This document shows, piece by piece, positions 56,654-64,000 of a stretch of 64,000 bases of DNA. The notes below the pieces were generated by a model, which ran no database searches, was not told the DNA's origin, and saw only the letters and a list, made by a program, of their open reading frames with translations. Numbering within the stretch: the first letter of the stretch is position 1; each line of letters begins with the position of its first letter. The DNA comes from Polycyclovorans sp. (GTDB lineage: Bacteria; Pseudomonadota; Gammaproteobacteria; Nevskiales; Nevskiaceae), in contig PAKU01000038.1 of assembly GCA_002706265.1 (NCBI GenBank), positions 30,926-94,925 of the forward strand. Reading direction: 5' to 3'. A program made the translations under genes and the position numbers.

Positions 56654-58014
56654 GCCTGCAGACCCGCAACCCCGCCACCGGCGACGTGCTGGACACCTAC
56701 CCCGAGCAGACCCCCGCAGAAGTGCATGGCGTGCTGGACCAGGCCGTCGCCGCGCAGCGGCGCTGGCAAGACCTGGGTTTTGCCGAACGCGCGCGCGGCA
56801 TGCGGGCCGTGGCCGAGGCGCTGGAAGCCCGCGCCGACACCTTCGCCCGACTGATGGCCCTGGAGATGGGCAAGCCGCTGGCACAGGGCGCGTCCGAAGC
56901 CCGCAAGTCGGCGAGCGCCTGCCGCTACTACGCCGAGCACGCCGAGGCGTTTCTGGCGGACCAGCCCGTGGCCATCGACAGCGGCAGCGCCGCGATCAGT
57001 CACGCGCCCTTGGGTGTGATTCTGGGCGTCATGCCGTGGAATTTTCCGCTGTGGCAGGTGCTGCGGTTTGCGGCCCCGACCCTGATGGCGGGCAATACCG
57101 TGCTGATCAAGCACGCGCCCAATGTCACCGGCACCGCCCTGGCTTTGGCGCAACTGTTCGATGACGTGGGCCTGGGCGGCGGCGTGTACAGCGCACTGGT
57201 GATCGACCTGGCCCCCACGGCAACGGTGATTGCCGACCCGCGCGTGGCGGCGGTGTCGTTGACCGGCAGCGTGCGCGCCGGCCGGGCGGTGGCGGCGCAG
57301 GCCGGGCAGGTGCTGAAAAAGTGCGTGCTGGAACTGGGCGGCTCGGACGCCTACGTGGTGCTCGACGACGCTGACATCGCGCACGCGGCGACCACCTGCG
57401 TGCACTTTCGCCTCACCAACGCCGGCCAGAGCTGCATCGCGGCCAAGCGCTGGATCGTCACCCGGGCTGCGCGCCCGGCCTTCGAGGCCGCCGTGCGGGC
57501 GCAACTGGCCGCGCAGGTCGTCGGGGATCCCTTCGACAGTACGACCACCGTCGGGCCCATGGCCCGTGAGGACCTGCGGGCGCAGCTGCACGATCAGGTG
57601 CAGGCCAGCATGGCGGCCGGCGCGCGCTGCGTGCTCGGCGGGGTGTTGCCGGCCGGCAACGGCAGCTACTACCCGGTGACCCTGCTCACCGATCCACCGC
57701 CGGGCTGCCCGGCCTATGCCGACGAACTGTTCGGCCCGGTGGCGACCCTGATCGAAGTGCCCGACGCCGAGGCGGCGTTGCAGGTCGCCAACGACACGGT
57801 CTACGGCCTGGGCGGCGCGGTGTTCTCAGCCGATGTGAAGGCGGCAGAAGCCTTCGCCCGGCAGATGCACTGCGGCGCGGTGGGCATCAATCGCGCGGTG
57901 GCCTCCGACCCGCGGCTGCCGTTCGGAGGCGTGCGTGACAGCGGCTACGGCCGCGAGCTGTCGCGGCACGGGCTGATGGAGTTCGTCAACGTGCGCGCCA
58001 TCCTGCGGGCGTGA
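56650..58014 (+). CDS. sad: NAD(P)-dependent succinate-semialdehyde dehydrogenase (Sad/YneI-like)
   Basis: The 454-residue aldehyde dehydrogenase resembles E. coli Sad. It shows MPWNFPLWQV, HAPNVTGTAL, SVRAGRAVAAQAG, KKCVLELGGSDAYVVLDDAD with the catalytic glutamate and NAGQSCIAAKR with the catalytic cysteine. It would oxidise succinate semialdehyde or a related aldehyde to the acid. The GTG start overlaps the YkgJ stop. It converges with the isocitrate-dehydrogenase gene. Confidence 0.9.
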   Translation: MSLQTRNPATGDVLDTYPEQTPAEVHGVLDQAVAAQRRWQDLGFAERARGMRAVAEALEARADTFARLMALEMGKPLAQGASEARKSASACRYYAEHAEAFLADQPVAIDSGSAAISHAPLGVILGVMPWNFPLWQVLRFAAPTLMAGNTVLIKHAPNVTGTALALAQLFDDVGLGGGVYSALVIDLAPTATVIADPRVAAVSLTGSVRAGRAVAAQAGQVLKKCVLELGGSDAYVVLDDADIAHAATTCVHFRLTNAGQSCIAAKRWIVTRAARPAFEAAVRAQLAAQVVGDPFDSTTTVGPMAREDLRAQLHDQVQASMAAGARCVLGGVLPAGNGSYYPVTLLTDPPPGCPAYADELFGPVATLIEVPDAEAALQVANDTVYGLGGAVFSADVKAAEAFARQMHCGAVGINRAVASDPRLPFGGVRDSGYGRELSRHGLMEFVNVRAILRA

Positions 58015-58015
58015 T

Positions 58016-59044
58016 TCAGGCGTTCAGGCGCCGCACGAGCGCCGCCGTGTAGTCGACCGTGCTGGCGCTGCCGCCCAAGTCGCCGGTGCGCACGTGATCG
58101 ATGTTCAGCGTGTCGCGCAGGGCCTGCCGCAGCTGCTGGGCGCGGTCGTGTTGCCCCACATGGTCGAGCATCATCGCGCCCGCCAGCAGGAGGGCGGTGG
58201 GGTTGGCAATGCCCTTGCCGGCAATGTCCGGTGCCGAGCCGTGCACCGCCTCGAAGATGGCCGCGTGCGCGCCGATGTTGCCGCCCGGCGCCATGCCCAG
58301 GCCGCCGATGAGGCCGGCAATTTCGTCAGACAAAATATCGCCGAACAGATTGGTGGTGAGCAGCACGTCGAACTGCCAAGGGTTGAGCACCAGCTGCATG
58401 GCGCAGTTATCGACAATGCGGTCTTCGATGATCAGTCGGTCGCGGTAGCGTTCGCCGACCTCATACGCGGTTTCCAGAAACAGCCCGGTGAGCTTCTTGA
58501 GGATGTTGGCCTTGTGGATGATGGTGACTTTCTTGCGGCCATGACGCACGGCGTAGTCGAAGGCCCATTCCGCGATGCGGCGACAGCCCTCGCGGGTGTT
58601 GATGCCGGTGCCCTGCGCCACGGCGCGCGGGTCGTCGCCGATGGGGACGTAATGTTCGTAGCCGACGTAGAAGCCTTCGAGGTTTTCGCGCACCAGCACC
58701 AGATCTATGTCGTCAAAACGACCGCCGGGGATCAGGGTTTGGGCCGGGCGCAGATTGGCGTAGAGCTTGAAGGTTTCACGCAGCCTGACATTGACCGAGC
58801 GCATGGGGCTGTCGACCGGTGTGGTCAGCGGCCCCTTCAGCGCCAGACCGGTACGTCGAATGCTCTCCAGCGTGCATTCCGGCAGGGGATCGCCGAACTG
58901 CTCGGCGGCGCCAAGGCCGGCGGGTTGCTCGTCCCACGCGAAGGGGGTGCCCAGGGCCTCGAAGACGCTGCGGGTGGCCGCAACAATTTCGGGGCCAATG
59001 CCGTCGCCGGTGAGCAGCGTGGCGGGAATGGCGGCAGGGGTCAT
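58016..59044 (-). CDS. NAD-type isocitrate dehydrogenase (isocitrate/isopropylmalate family)
   Basis: The 342-residue protein has GDGIGPEIV, the substrate segment RSVNVRLRETFKLYANLRP, VRENLEGFYVG and LLTTNLFGDILSDEIAGLIGGLGMAPGGNIG. The Ser and Asn preceding the arginines (SVNVRLR) suit isocitrate more than isopropylmalate. The length fits the short NAD-dependent form rather than the NADP form Icd. It would oxidise isocitrate to 2-oxoglutarate. Homoisocitrate or another malate-like acid is not excluded. Confidence 0.85.
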   Translation of the reverse strand: MTPAAIPATLLTGDGIGPEIVAATRSVFEALGTPFAWDEQPAGLGAAEQFGDPLPECTLESIRRTGLALKGPLTTPVDSPMRSVNVRLRETFKLYANLRPAQTLIPGGRFDDIDLVLVRENLEGFYVGYEHYVPIGDDPRAVAQGTGINTREGCRRIAEWAFDYAVRHGRKKVTIIHKANILKKLTGLFLETAYEVGERYRDRLIIEDRIVDNCAMQLVLNPWQFDVLLTTNLFGDILSDEIAGLIGGLGMAPGGNIGAHAAIFEAVHGSAPDIAGKGIANPTALLLAGAMMLDHVGQHDRAQQLRQALRDTLNIDHVRTGDLGGSASTVDYTAALVRRLNA

Positions 59045-59123
59045 GCGGGGCTCCGTTCGGGATCGGTCGGACCCGAGAGGTTACGCTGCTCACCGCGTTC
59101 ACGGGACACGAGGTTCGCGATCC

Positions 59124-60059
59124 TCAGGCCTGCAATCGCCCCCGAAAGCTGTCCAGACTTTGTTCGCTGATGCGCTTGCCCGCACGCTGATGTGTCACCC
59201 GCCACTGCAGGCGCAGGCCCACGTCGGGTCGGGTGTCGCTGGTCAGCGTGACCTGCAATGCGTCGCCCTGTTGCAGGGTGATGGCCTCCAGCAAGGGCAG
59301 GTAGACCTGATCCCAATGCGTCGGTGCGGCGTCGGGCGCGGTGCTGATGTCGACCCCGGGCGCCAGCGTACAGACCCACCACAGTGCGAGGCCGTGCACG
59401 GTGTGCGGCGCAGGCGCGAAGCTGACCTTCTGCTGGCGGCGACTGAGCGGCGGTGGCGACTTGGGCGAGAAGTCGAGGTCATCCCAGCAGGCCCCCGGCG
59501 CCGCCAGGTGAGTGGGCGGCACACGCCGGACGTACAGATTGTTGAGGCTGACCACGCGGGCGGCATCCAGGTTCAGATCAAAGCCGACGGTGCTCCAGAG
59601 GTCGATTTCGCGCTGCAGGGAGGGGTCGCTCACCGGCGCCACGAACTGCTGGAGGCGGCAGGGCATGATGGCGCCACCGGGTTTCAGGTAGCGGCGCGCG
59701 TCGACCAGGGTTTCCAGCAGCCCTTCTTCCAGCGCGTAGTTGCCCAGCGTTTCAGAGATCACCAGATCCACCCGGGGCGGGTTGGCGATCTCGCCGGAAT
59801 GCGCATGGGTGAACTGCAGGCCCGTGATGCCGTTGGCGCGCGCCAGCGTTTGCGCCAGCGCCAGCGCTTCGCTGTACTCGACGAGGTGGCAATGCTTGGC
59901 GCCAAGCCGCCGGGCCAGAAACGACAGAAAGCCGGTGCCCGCACCCAGGTCGGCCACGGTGGTGACGCCGGGGGTAATGACCTGTTTCAGCGCCGCGTGG
60001 AAGGCCTGATTGCGGCCGGCGTCGCCCAGCAGCTTGCGGTGCAGTTCAATTTCGCTCAT
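59124..60059 (-). CDS. SAM-dependent methyltransferase resembling protein arginine methyltransferases
   Basis: The 311-residue protein has SAM motif I VADLGAGTGFLSFLA. It then has a double-glutamate-like loop SETLGNYALEEGLLETL and a late THWDQVYLPLLE block, matching the PRMT double-E and THW loops in order and spacing. Motif RYLKPGGAIMP lies between. A protein-methylating role is inference. The ATG at 60059 is preferred; an ATG at 60098 overlaps the divergent gene's start codon. Confidence 0.7.
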   Translation of the reverse strand: MSEIELHRKLLGDAGRNQAFHAALKQVITPGVTTVADLGAGTGFLSFLARRLGAKHCHLVEYSEALALAQTLARANGITGLQFTHAHSGEIANPPRVDLVISETLGNYALEEGLLETLVDARRYLKPGGAIMPCRLQQFVAPVSDPSLQREIDLWSTVGFDLNLDAARVVSLNNLYVRRVPPTHLAAPGACWDDLDFSPKSPPPLSRRQQKVSFAPAPHTVHGLALWWVCTLAPGVDISTAPDAAPTHWDQVYLPLLEAITLQQGDALQVTLTSDTRPDVGLRLQWRVTHQRAGKRISEQSLDSFRGRLQA

Positions 60060-60096
60060 GGCCGCGATTGTCGGCGATTCGGAGGAAAATACCGAC

Positions 60097-60774
60097 ATGT
60101 CAGACGTTCAACTTGCCTCTGTCACGCCGCGGGTGTTCGCCGGGCGCGTGCAGCCCATGCCCGGCGATGGCCGGCCCACGGCGATCTTCAAGCAACCGCT
60201 GCACGGTGAGATCGAGATCACGCCGCTGGGCATCGTCGGAGACCATCAGGCCGACCTGAAGCATCACGGCGGCCTGGAGAAAGCCGTGCACTTCTACGCG
60301 TCGGACCGTTATGCGCTGCTGGCCCAGCGGTTTCCGGACGTGGCGGGCGCCCTGGGCCCCGGGGCCATGGGCGAGAACCTGAGCGCGGCCGGTGTCGACG
60401 AAAACGATGTCTGCATCGGCGACGTGTTCGCCTTGGGCCAGGCGCGGCTGCAGATCTGCCAGCCGCGCACCCCCTGCTGGAAGATCGACGCGCGACACGG
60501 CATCGACGGCATGGCCGCCTTCATCGAACAGCGCGGCATCGCCGGGTGGTATTACCGGGTGCTGGTGCCCGGTCGCGCCGAGGTGGGCGAGGCCCTGACC
60601 CTGATCGCGCGCCCGCCGGGCACGATCAGCGTGGCGGCGTTCTCTGCGCTGCGCGACCAAACCCGGCCCGACCTGGCGGTGTTGCAGCGCCTGGCCGAGA
60701 TGCCGGCGCTGGCCGCCGACTGGCGGCGGCGCCTGGGCACGCGCCTGGCGTGGCTGCGCGAGCACGGTCGATGA
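60097..60774 (+). CDS. MOSC-domain protein, YiiM type
   Basis: The 225-residue protein shows GDHQADLKHHGGLEKAVHFY and ENLSAAGVDENDVCIGDVF, and the conserved cysteine segment CQPRTPCWKID, all of the YiiM family. A C-terminal 3-alpha domain follows. YiiM binds molybdenum cofactor and reduces N-hydroxylated compounds in E. coli. GGAGG lies 11 bases before the ATG at 60097. Its stop overlaps hrpB by four bases. Confidence 0.88.
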   Translation: MSDVQLASVTPRVFAGRVQPMPGDGRPTAIFKQPLHGEIEITPLGIVGDHQADLKHHGGLEKAVHFYASDRYALLAQRFPDVAGALGPGAMGENLSAAGVDENDVCIGDVFALGQARLQICQPRTPCWKIDARHGIDGMAAFIEQRGIAGWYYRVLVPGRAEVGEALTLIARPPGTISVAAFSALRDQTRPDLAVLQRLAEMPALAADWRRRLGTRLAWLREHGR

Positions 60775-63230
60775 CGCTGCCGGATCTGCCGGTCGGCGAG
60801 GTGCTGCCGACCTTGATGACCACGCTGGCGACTTCGATGTCGGCGGTGCTCTGTGCGCCGCCGGGCTCGGGCAAGACCACGCTGGTGCCGTTGGCCCTGC
60901 TGGCCGCGCCGTGGTTGGCGGGCAAGTCGATCATCGTGCTCGAACCCCGCCGCGTGGCGGCGCGCGCGGCCGCGGCGCGCATGGCGCAGTTGTGTGCCGA
61001 GGCGGTGGGCGAAACCGTCGGCTATCAGGTGCGGTTTGATCGCAAGGTTGGCCCGCGCACCCGGGTGGAGGTGCTCACCGAGGGGCTGCTGACGCGGCGC
61101 CTGCAGGCGGACGCCGAGTTGCCCGGCGTGGGGCTGGTGATCTTCGACGAGTTTCATGAACGCAGTCTCGAAGCCGATCTGGCGCTGGCCCTGACGGTCG
61201 ATGCGCGCGCCAATCTGCGCCCTGACCTGCGGGTGCTGGTGATGTCGGCCACGCTCAACGCCGAGCGCATCGCTGCCCTGCTGGACGATGCGCCGGTGGT
61301 GCGCAGCGACGGCCGCATGTTTCCGGTCGAGGTTGTCTATCGGCCCACCGCCGCCGGCGTGGCCGAGGCGGTTGCCGGGGCCGTGATGGCCGGCCTGGCC
61401 GAGGATGAGGGCGACGTGCTGGCGTTCTTGCCCGGCGCGCGCGAGATCCGCGACGCCCAGCAGCTGATCGAATCCCGCACGGCATCGCGCGCCGCGGCGG
61501 TGCGCGTCTATCCCCTGTATGGCGCGCTGGAGGCCAGCGCCCAGGATGCGGCCTTGCGGCCCGACCCTGACGGCGCACGCAAGGTGATTCTGGCCACCAA
61601 CATCGCCCAGACCAGCCTGACGGTGGAAGGCGTGACCACCGTGGTCGATGGGGGCTGGGTGCGCGTGGCCGCGTATGACCTGGCCTCGGGCGCCAACCGC
61701 CTGGTCACCCGCCGCATCTCCCGCGCGGCCGCCGAGCAGCGCGCCGGTCGCGCCGGCCGGCTGGGGCCGGGGCGGGTGATTCGGCTCTGGTCCCAGGACC
61801 AGCACGGCGGTCTGGCGGCCTTCGATGCGCCCGAAATCCAGCAGGTGGACCTGAGCCGCTTTGCGCTGGAGCTGGCGGTTTGGGGGCTGCGCCCCGGCGA
61901 TGCGGCGCTGCTCGACGCGCCACCGGCACCGGCATGGTCGGTCGCGCAGGGGCTGTTGCGCAGCGTCGCGGCGGTTGATGATCAGGGGCGCGCCACGCCA
62001 CTCGGCCAAGCCCTGCTGAACGTGCCCGCCGCGCCCCGGCAGGCGGCACTGCTGCATCGCGCGCAGCGGCAGGGGCTGGGCGAGCTTGCCGTGTGGCTGG
62101 TGGCGGTGTTGGATGAGGGCGAGGTCGGTCACGATCTTGGCGAGGCGGTGCGCCGTTTCATGCAGGGCCGCGCGCCCGCACCGGCCCAGCGGCGGGTGCG
62201 TGACACGGTGCGGCAGTTGGCCCAGCGCCTGAAGGTGACGCCCGCCACGCAGGCCGACGAGCGCGATCTGGCGCGGCTGGTGGCCTTTGCCTATCCCGAA
62301 CGCATCGCGCAGCGGCGCGGCGACACCGTTGGCGTGTTTCTGTGCGCCGATGGCCGCGAACTGCGCGTGCACGGCGCCTCGCCTCTGGCCCAGTCGCCGT
62401 GGTTGGCGGTTGCGCACTGGGACCCCGGCCCGCCCCGAACATTGCGCAGCGGACTGGTCATGGACGAGGCCACGCTGCGCGCCGACTTTGCCGATCAGCT
62501 GGTGGTGGACGACGCGGTGGGCTGGGATGCCCGCGCCGAAGCGGTCCGCACCGACACCCAGACCCGGCTTGGGGCGCTGATCATCGATCAGCGGCCGGGC
62601 CGGCCTGCGGCAGATCGCATCGTCGATGGCGTGCTCGACGGCCTGGGCCAGCTGGGGCTTGAGGCCTTGCCGTGGACGCCGGCCTTGCGTCAGTGGCAGG
62701 CGCGGGTGCAGTGCCTGCGGCAATGGCAGCCCGAAGCCGGCTGGCCCGACGTGGGAGACGACGCGCTGCTGGTGACGCGTGCGCACTGGCTGCGGCCGTT
62801 TCTGGCGGGCGTCAGCCGGCGCAGCCAGTTTGACCGCATCCCGCTTGCCGACGCGCTGCAGGGCCTGCTCGACCACCCCGCCCAACAGGCGCTGCAACGC
62901 CTGGCACCCACGCACCTGACCGTGCCCAGCGGCCACGCCCATCGCCTGCACTACGCCGAGGGTGCGCTGCCGCTGCTGGAGGTGAAACTGCAGGAGATGT
63001 TCGGCGCGCAAGAAACCCCGACCGTCTGCAACGGCCGCGTGCCGGTGGTGCTGCATCTGCTGTCGCCGGCGCGGCGTCCGGTCGCGGTCACGCAAGACAT
63101 CAAGGGCTTCTGGCAGGTGGGCTACATCGACGTGCGCAAAGACCTGCGGGGGCGGTATCCCAGACACCCCTGGCCGGTCAATCCGACCGTCGCCAGCGCC
63201 ACGGCCAGAGCCAAGCCGAGAGGCACCTGA
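60771..63230 (+). CDS. hrpB: ATP-dependent RNA helicase HrpB
   Basis: The 819-residue DEAH-type helicase shows motif I APPGSGKTTLVPLALL, motif Ia EPRRVAARAAA, motif II DEFHERSLEADLAL, motif III SATLNAE and motif VI AAEQRAGRAGRLGPG, followed by the HA2 and long HrpB-specific C-terminal regions ending in PKKDWP-like RYPRHPWPVNP. The motif DEFH in place of DEAH is usual for HrpB. The cellular role is not well defined. The ATG at 60771 overlaps the MOSC stop. Confidence 0.94.
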   Translation: MTLPDLPVGEVLPTLMTTLATSMSAVLCAPPGSGKTTLVPLALLAAPWLAGKSIIVLEPRRVAARAAAARMAQLCAEAVGETVGYQVRFDRKVGPRTRVEVLTEGLLTRRLQADAELPGVGLVIFDEFHERSLEADLALALTVDARANLRPDLRVLVMSATLNAERIAALLDDAPVVRSDGRMFPVEVVYRPTAAGVAEAVAGAVMAGLAEDEGDVLAFLPGAREIRDAQQLIESRTASRAAAVRVYPLYGALEASAQDAALRPDPDGARKVILATNIAQTSLTVEGVTTVVDGGWVRVAAYDLASGANRLVTRRISRAAAEQRAGRAGRLGPGRVIRLWSQDQHGGLAAFDAPEIQQVDLSRFALELAVWGLRPGDAALLDAPPAPAWSVAQGLLRSVAAVDDQGRATPLGQALLNVPAAPRQAALLHRAQRQGLGELAVWLVAVLDEGEVGHDLGEAVRRFMQGRAPAPAQRRVRDTVRQLAQRLKVTPATQADERDLARLVAFAYPERIAQRRGDTVGVFLCADGRELRVHGASPLAQSPWLAVAHWDPGPPRTLRSGLVMDEATLRADFADQLVVDDAVGWDARAEAVRTDTQTRLGALIIDQRPGRPAADRIVDGVLDGLGQLGLEALPWTPALRQWQARVQCLRQWQPEAGWPDVGDDALLVTRAHWLRPFLAGVSRRSQFDRIPLADALQGLLDHPAQQALQRLAPTHLTVPSGHAHRLHYAEGALPLLEVKLQEMFGAQETPTVCNGRVPVVLHLLSPARRPVAVTQDIKGFWQVGYIDVRKDLRGRYPRHPWPVNPTVASATARAKPRGT

Positions 63231-63241
63231 GCAATGACGTA

Positions 63242-63270
63242 TTGACTCCGATGGAGTCACCATGAACAAT
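63242..63270 (+). promoter_or_regulatory. Candidate tRNA-operon promoter with overlapping dyad
   Basis: TTGACT (63242-63247) and AACAAT (63265-63270) are spaced by 17 bases, 41 bases before tRNA-Tyr. The dyad GACTCC-GAT-GGAGTC (63244-63258) overlaps the -35 box and could instead be a stem-loop ending the hrpB transcript, although no T tract follows. Confidence 0.42.
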
Positions 63271-63311
63271 AGCGGGCTTCGCCGATCGTTCAGCGGTCGT
63301 CGAGGGCGGAT

Positions 63312-63397
<86 letters not shown>

Positions 63398-63439
63398 CAC
63401 AGGATTTTCGCGGTACACCAGTCTGGTGCAGCGAGCGCG

Positions 63440-63513
63440 GCGGGAGTAGTTCAATGGTAGAACTTCAGCCTTCCAAGCTGATAGCGCGGGTTCGATTCCC
63501 GTCTCCCGCTCCA
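63440..63513 (+). tRNA. tRNA-Gly (anticodon TCC)
   Basis: The acceptor stem GCGGGAG pairs with CTCCCGC, and the anticodon loop CTTCCAA between CAGC and GCTG gives TCC. The T loop TTCGATT and an encoded CCA are present. It lies 42 bases after tRNA-Tyr, in the usual order before tRNA-Thr and tuf. Confidence 0.96.
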
Positions 63514-63549
63514 GATGGTGATGGTTGGCTGCATCGTTGTGACACCAAT

Positions 63550-63625
63550 GCCCACATAGCTCTAGTGGTAGAGCGCACCCTTGGTAAGGGTGAGGTCATC
63601 AGTTCGAATCTGATTGTGGGCACCA
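63550..63625 (+). tRNA. tRNA-Thr (anticodon GGT)
   Basis: The acceptor stem GCCCACA pairs with TGTGGGC, and the anticodon loop TTGGTAA between CACCC and GGGTG gives GGT. The T arm contains TTCGAAT and the CCA end is encoded. The 3' portion and the following 18 bases are repeated at 63731-63772. Confidence 0.96.
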
Positions 63626-63643
63626 AATTCGCAGTTCAGTGGT
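63602..63643 (+). repeat. Direct repeat copy A (3' end of tRNA-Thr plus downstream flank)
   Basis: This 42-base stretch covers the T loop and acceptor end of tRNA-Thr and 18 bases of flank. It matches 63731-63772 at 39 of 42 positions. The intervening spacer is 87 bases. Confidence 0.8.
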
Positions 63644-63705
63644 AACGGTTGGCACAATCTGAAGGCGAACTGATGACCTCCAGAACGAGGGATTCATCGC
63701 TTTTG

Positions 63706-63728
63706 ATGTTTGGCCGAAGGCCAAACAT
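63706..63728 (+). other. Perfect 10-base inverted repeat with GAA loop
   Basis: ATGTTTGGCC (63706-63715) and GGCCAAACAT (63719-63728) form an uninterrupted stem around GAA, three bases upstream of repeat copy B. It may be an RNA-processing signal in the tRNA-tuf transcript or a remnant of a small element. Confidence 0.6.
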
Positions 63729-63730
63729 GG

Positions 63731-63772
63731 GTTCGGATCTGATTGTGGGCACCCAATTCGCAGGTCAGTGGT
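63731..63772 (+). repeat. Direct repeat copy B (partial tRNA-Thr 3' end)
   Basis: This copy carries the T arm and acceptor strand of tRNA-Thr with three substitutions, including CCA changed to CCC. It has no 5' half and cannot be a functional tRNA. Confidence 0.8.
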
Positions 63773-63830
63773 GCTCTTTCTGGTTTTTGGGCACTAAGTT
63801 TTTGATGTTGGGTTGATGTGGTCCAAGCCG

Positions 63831-63850
63831 AGCGAGCCCTGCTCGCTTTT
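63831..63850 (+). terminator. Possible stem-loop terminator or attenuator before tuf
   Basis: AGCGAG (63831-63836) pairs with CTCGCT (63842-63847), followed by TTTT within 63847-63850 and another T run near 63855-63860. It lies 52 bases upstream of the tuf start and could lower read-through from the tRNA genes into tuf. Confidence 0.5.
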
Positions 63851-63889
63851 CGTGTTTTTTCAGTCCCGCGTGCGCGGGCATACCTCTAA

Positions 63890-64000
<111 letters not shown>

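Noticed and set aside
60552..63269. Minus-strand open frame of 905 codons opposite hrpB
   Set aside because: The opposite strand encodes all HrpB helicase motifs in order, so this frame is a codon-bias artefact.

Overview
The window is GC-rich, densely packed bacterial chromosome, most likely from a gammaproteobacterium. Pointers are the rph-rdgB-hemW block, the fused order hisBHAFE-tatABC, the tRNA-Tyr/Gly/Thr-tuf order, hrpB, tesB and msbA-like genes. High GC together with PlsB/PlsC-type glycerolipid genes, CoA chemistry and a meta-cleavage-pathway remnant would suit a Nevskiales/Xanthomonadales-like lineage, but this placement is inference. I see no phage, insertion sequence or CRISPR array.

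Layout. 1-5775: sufE (partial), then a tightly overlapping run rph, CobW-type GTPase, rdgB, hemW, a CPXCG cysteine-rich protein and an MsbA-related ABC exporter. 5827-9074: glpK, an RskA-type anti-sigma factor and its ECF sigma factor, all minus strand. 9075-10882: hemB and aroE. 10879-16134: a minus-strand run dtd, hisB, hisH, hisA, hisF, hisE, tatA, tatB, tatC, with no hisI between hisF and hisE. 16226-23538: an orphan Tat/lipoprotein TRAP-type binding protein whose ribosome binding site lies inside a strong hairpin, a GldA/GldF/GldG/DUF4340 ABC system, mutM and an Old Yellow Enzyme. 23550-26279: a PQQ-type sugar dehydrogenase, a small membrane protein, a nitroreductase and a possible micro-gene.

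26384-34524 is a plus-strand lipid region: M14 peptidase, two alpha/beta hydrolases, a PlsB-type acyltransferase, a HAD-phosphatase/PlsC fusion, gpsA and a monoacylglycerol-lipase-like enzyme. Together these could make glycerol-3-phosphate, acylate it twice and hydrolyse or remodel products. 34552-37261 is an arsenic operon (arsR, arsC, acr3, arsH). 37445-39387 holds msrB-msrA, a PepSY protein and a cytochrome b561 gene broken by one in-frame amber codon. 39421-39828 is an in-frame chimera of an acetaldehyde dehydrogenase fragment and a 2-keto-4-pentenoate hydratase C-terminus, followed by mtgA.

40875-48521 is a sulfate-uptake locus: a YezD-family micro-protein, an OprP-like anion porin, two sulfate-binding proteins, a Mop/TOBE protein, a class II glutamine-amidotransferase-like protein, and cysT-cysW-cysA. 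Two AT-rich palindromes lie upstream and an internal hairpin lies after the first binding protein. 48690-63230 holds a 1-Cys peroxiredoxin, a chromate transporter, two methyltransferases (one resembling protein arginine methyltransferases), a crotonase with a cut-down FadJ-like tail, a CoA-transferase, a membrane-anchored alpha/beta hydrolase, tesB, a YkgJ protein, a Sad-type aldehyde dehydrogenase, an NAD-type isocitrate dehydrogenase, a YiiM-type MOSC protein and hrpB. The window ends with tRNA-Tyr, tRNA-Gly, tRNA-Thr, a partial repeat of the tRNA-Thr 3' end, and the first 33 codons of tuf.

All assignments come from reading motifs and gene order; no database search was run.
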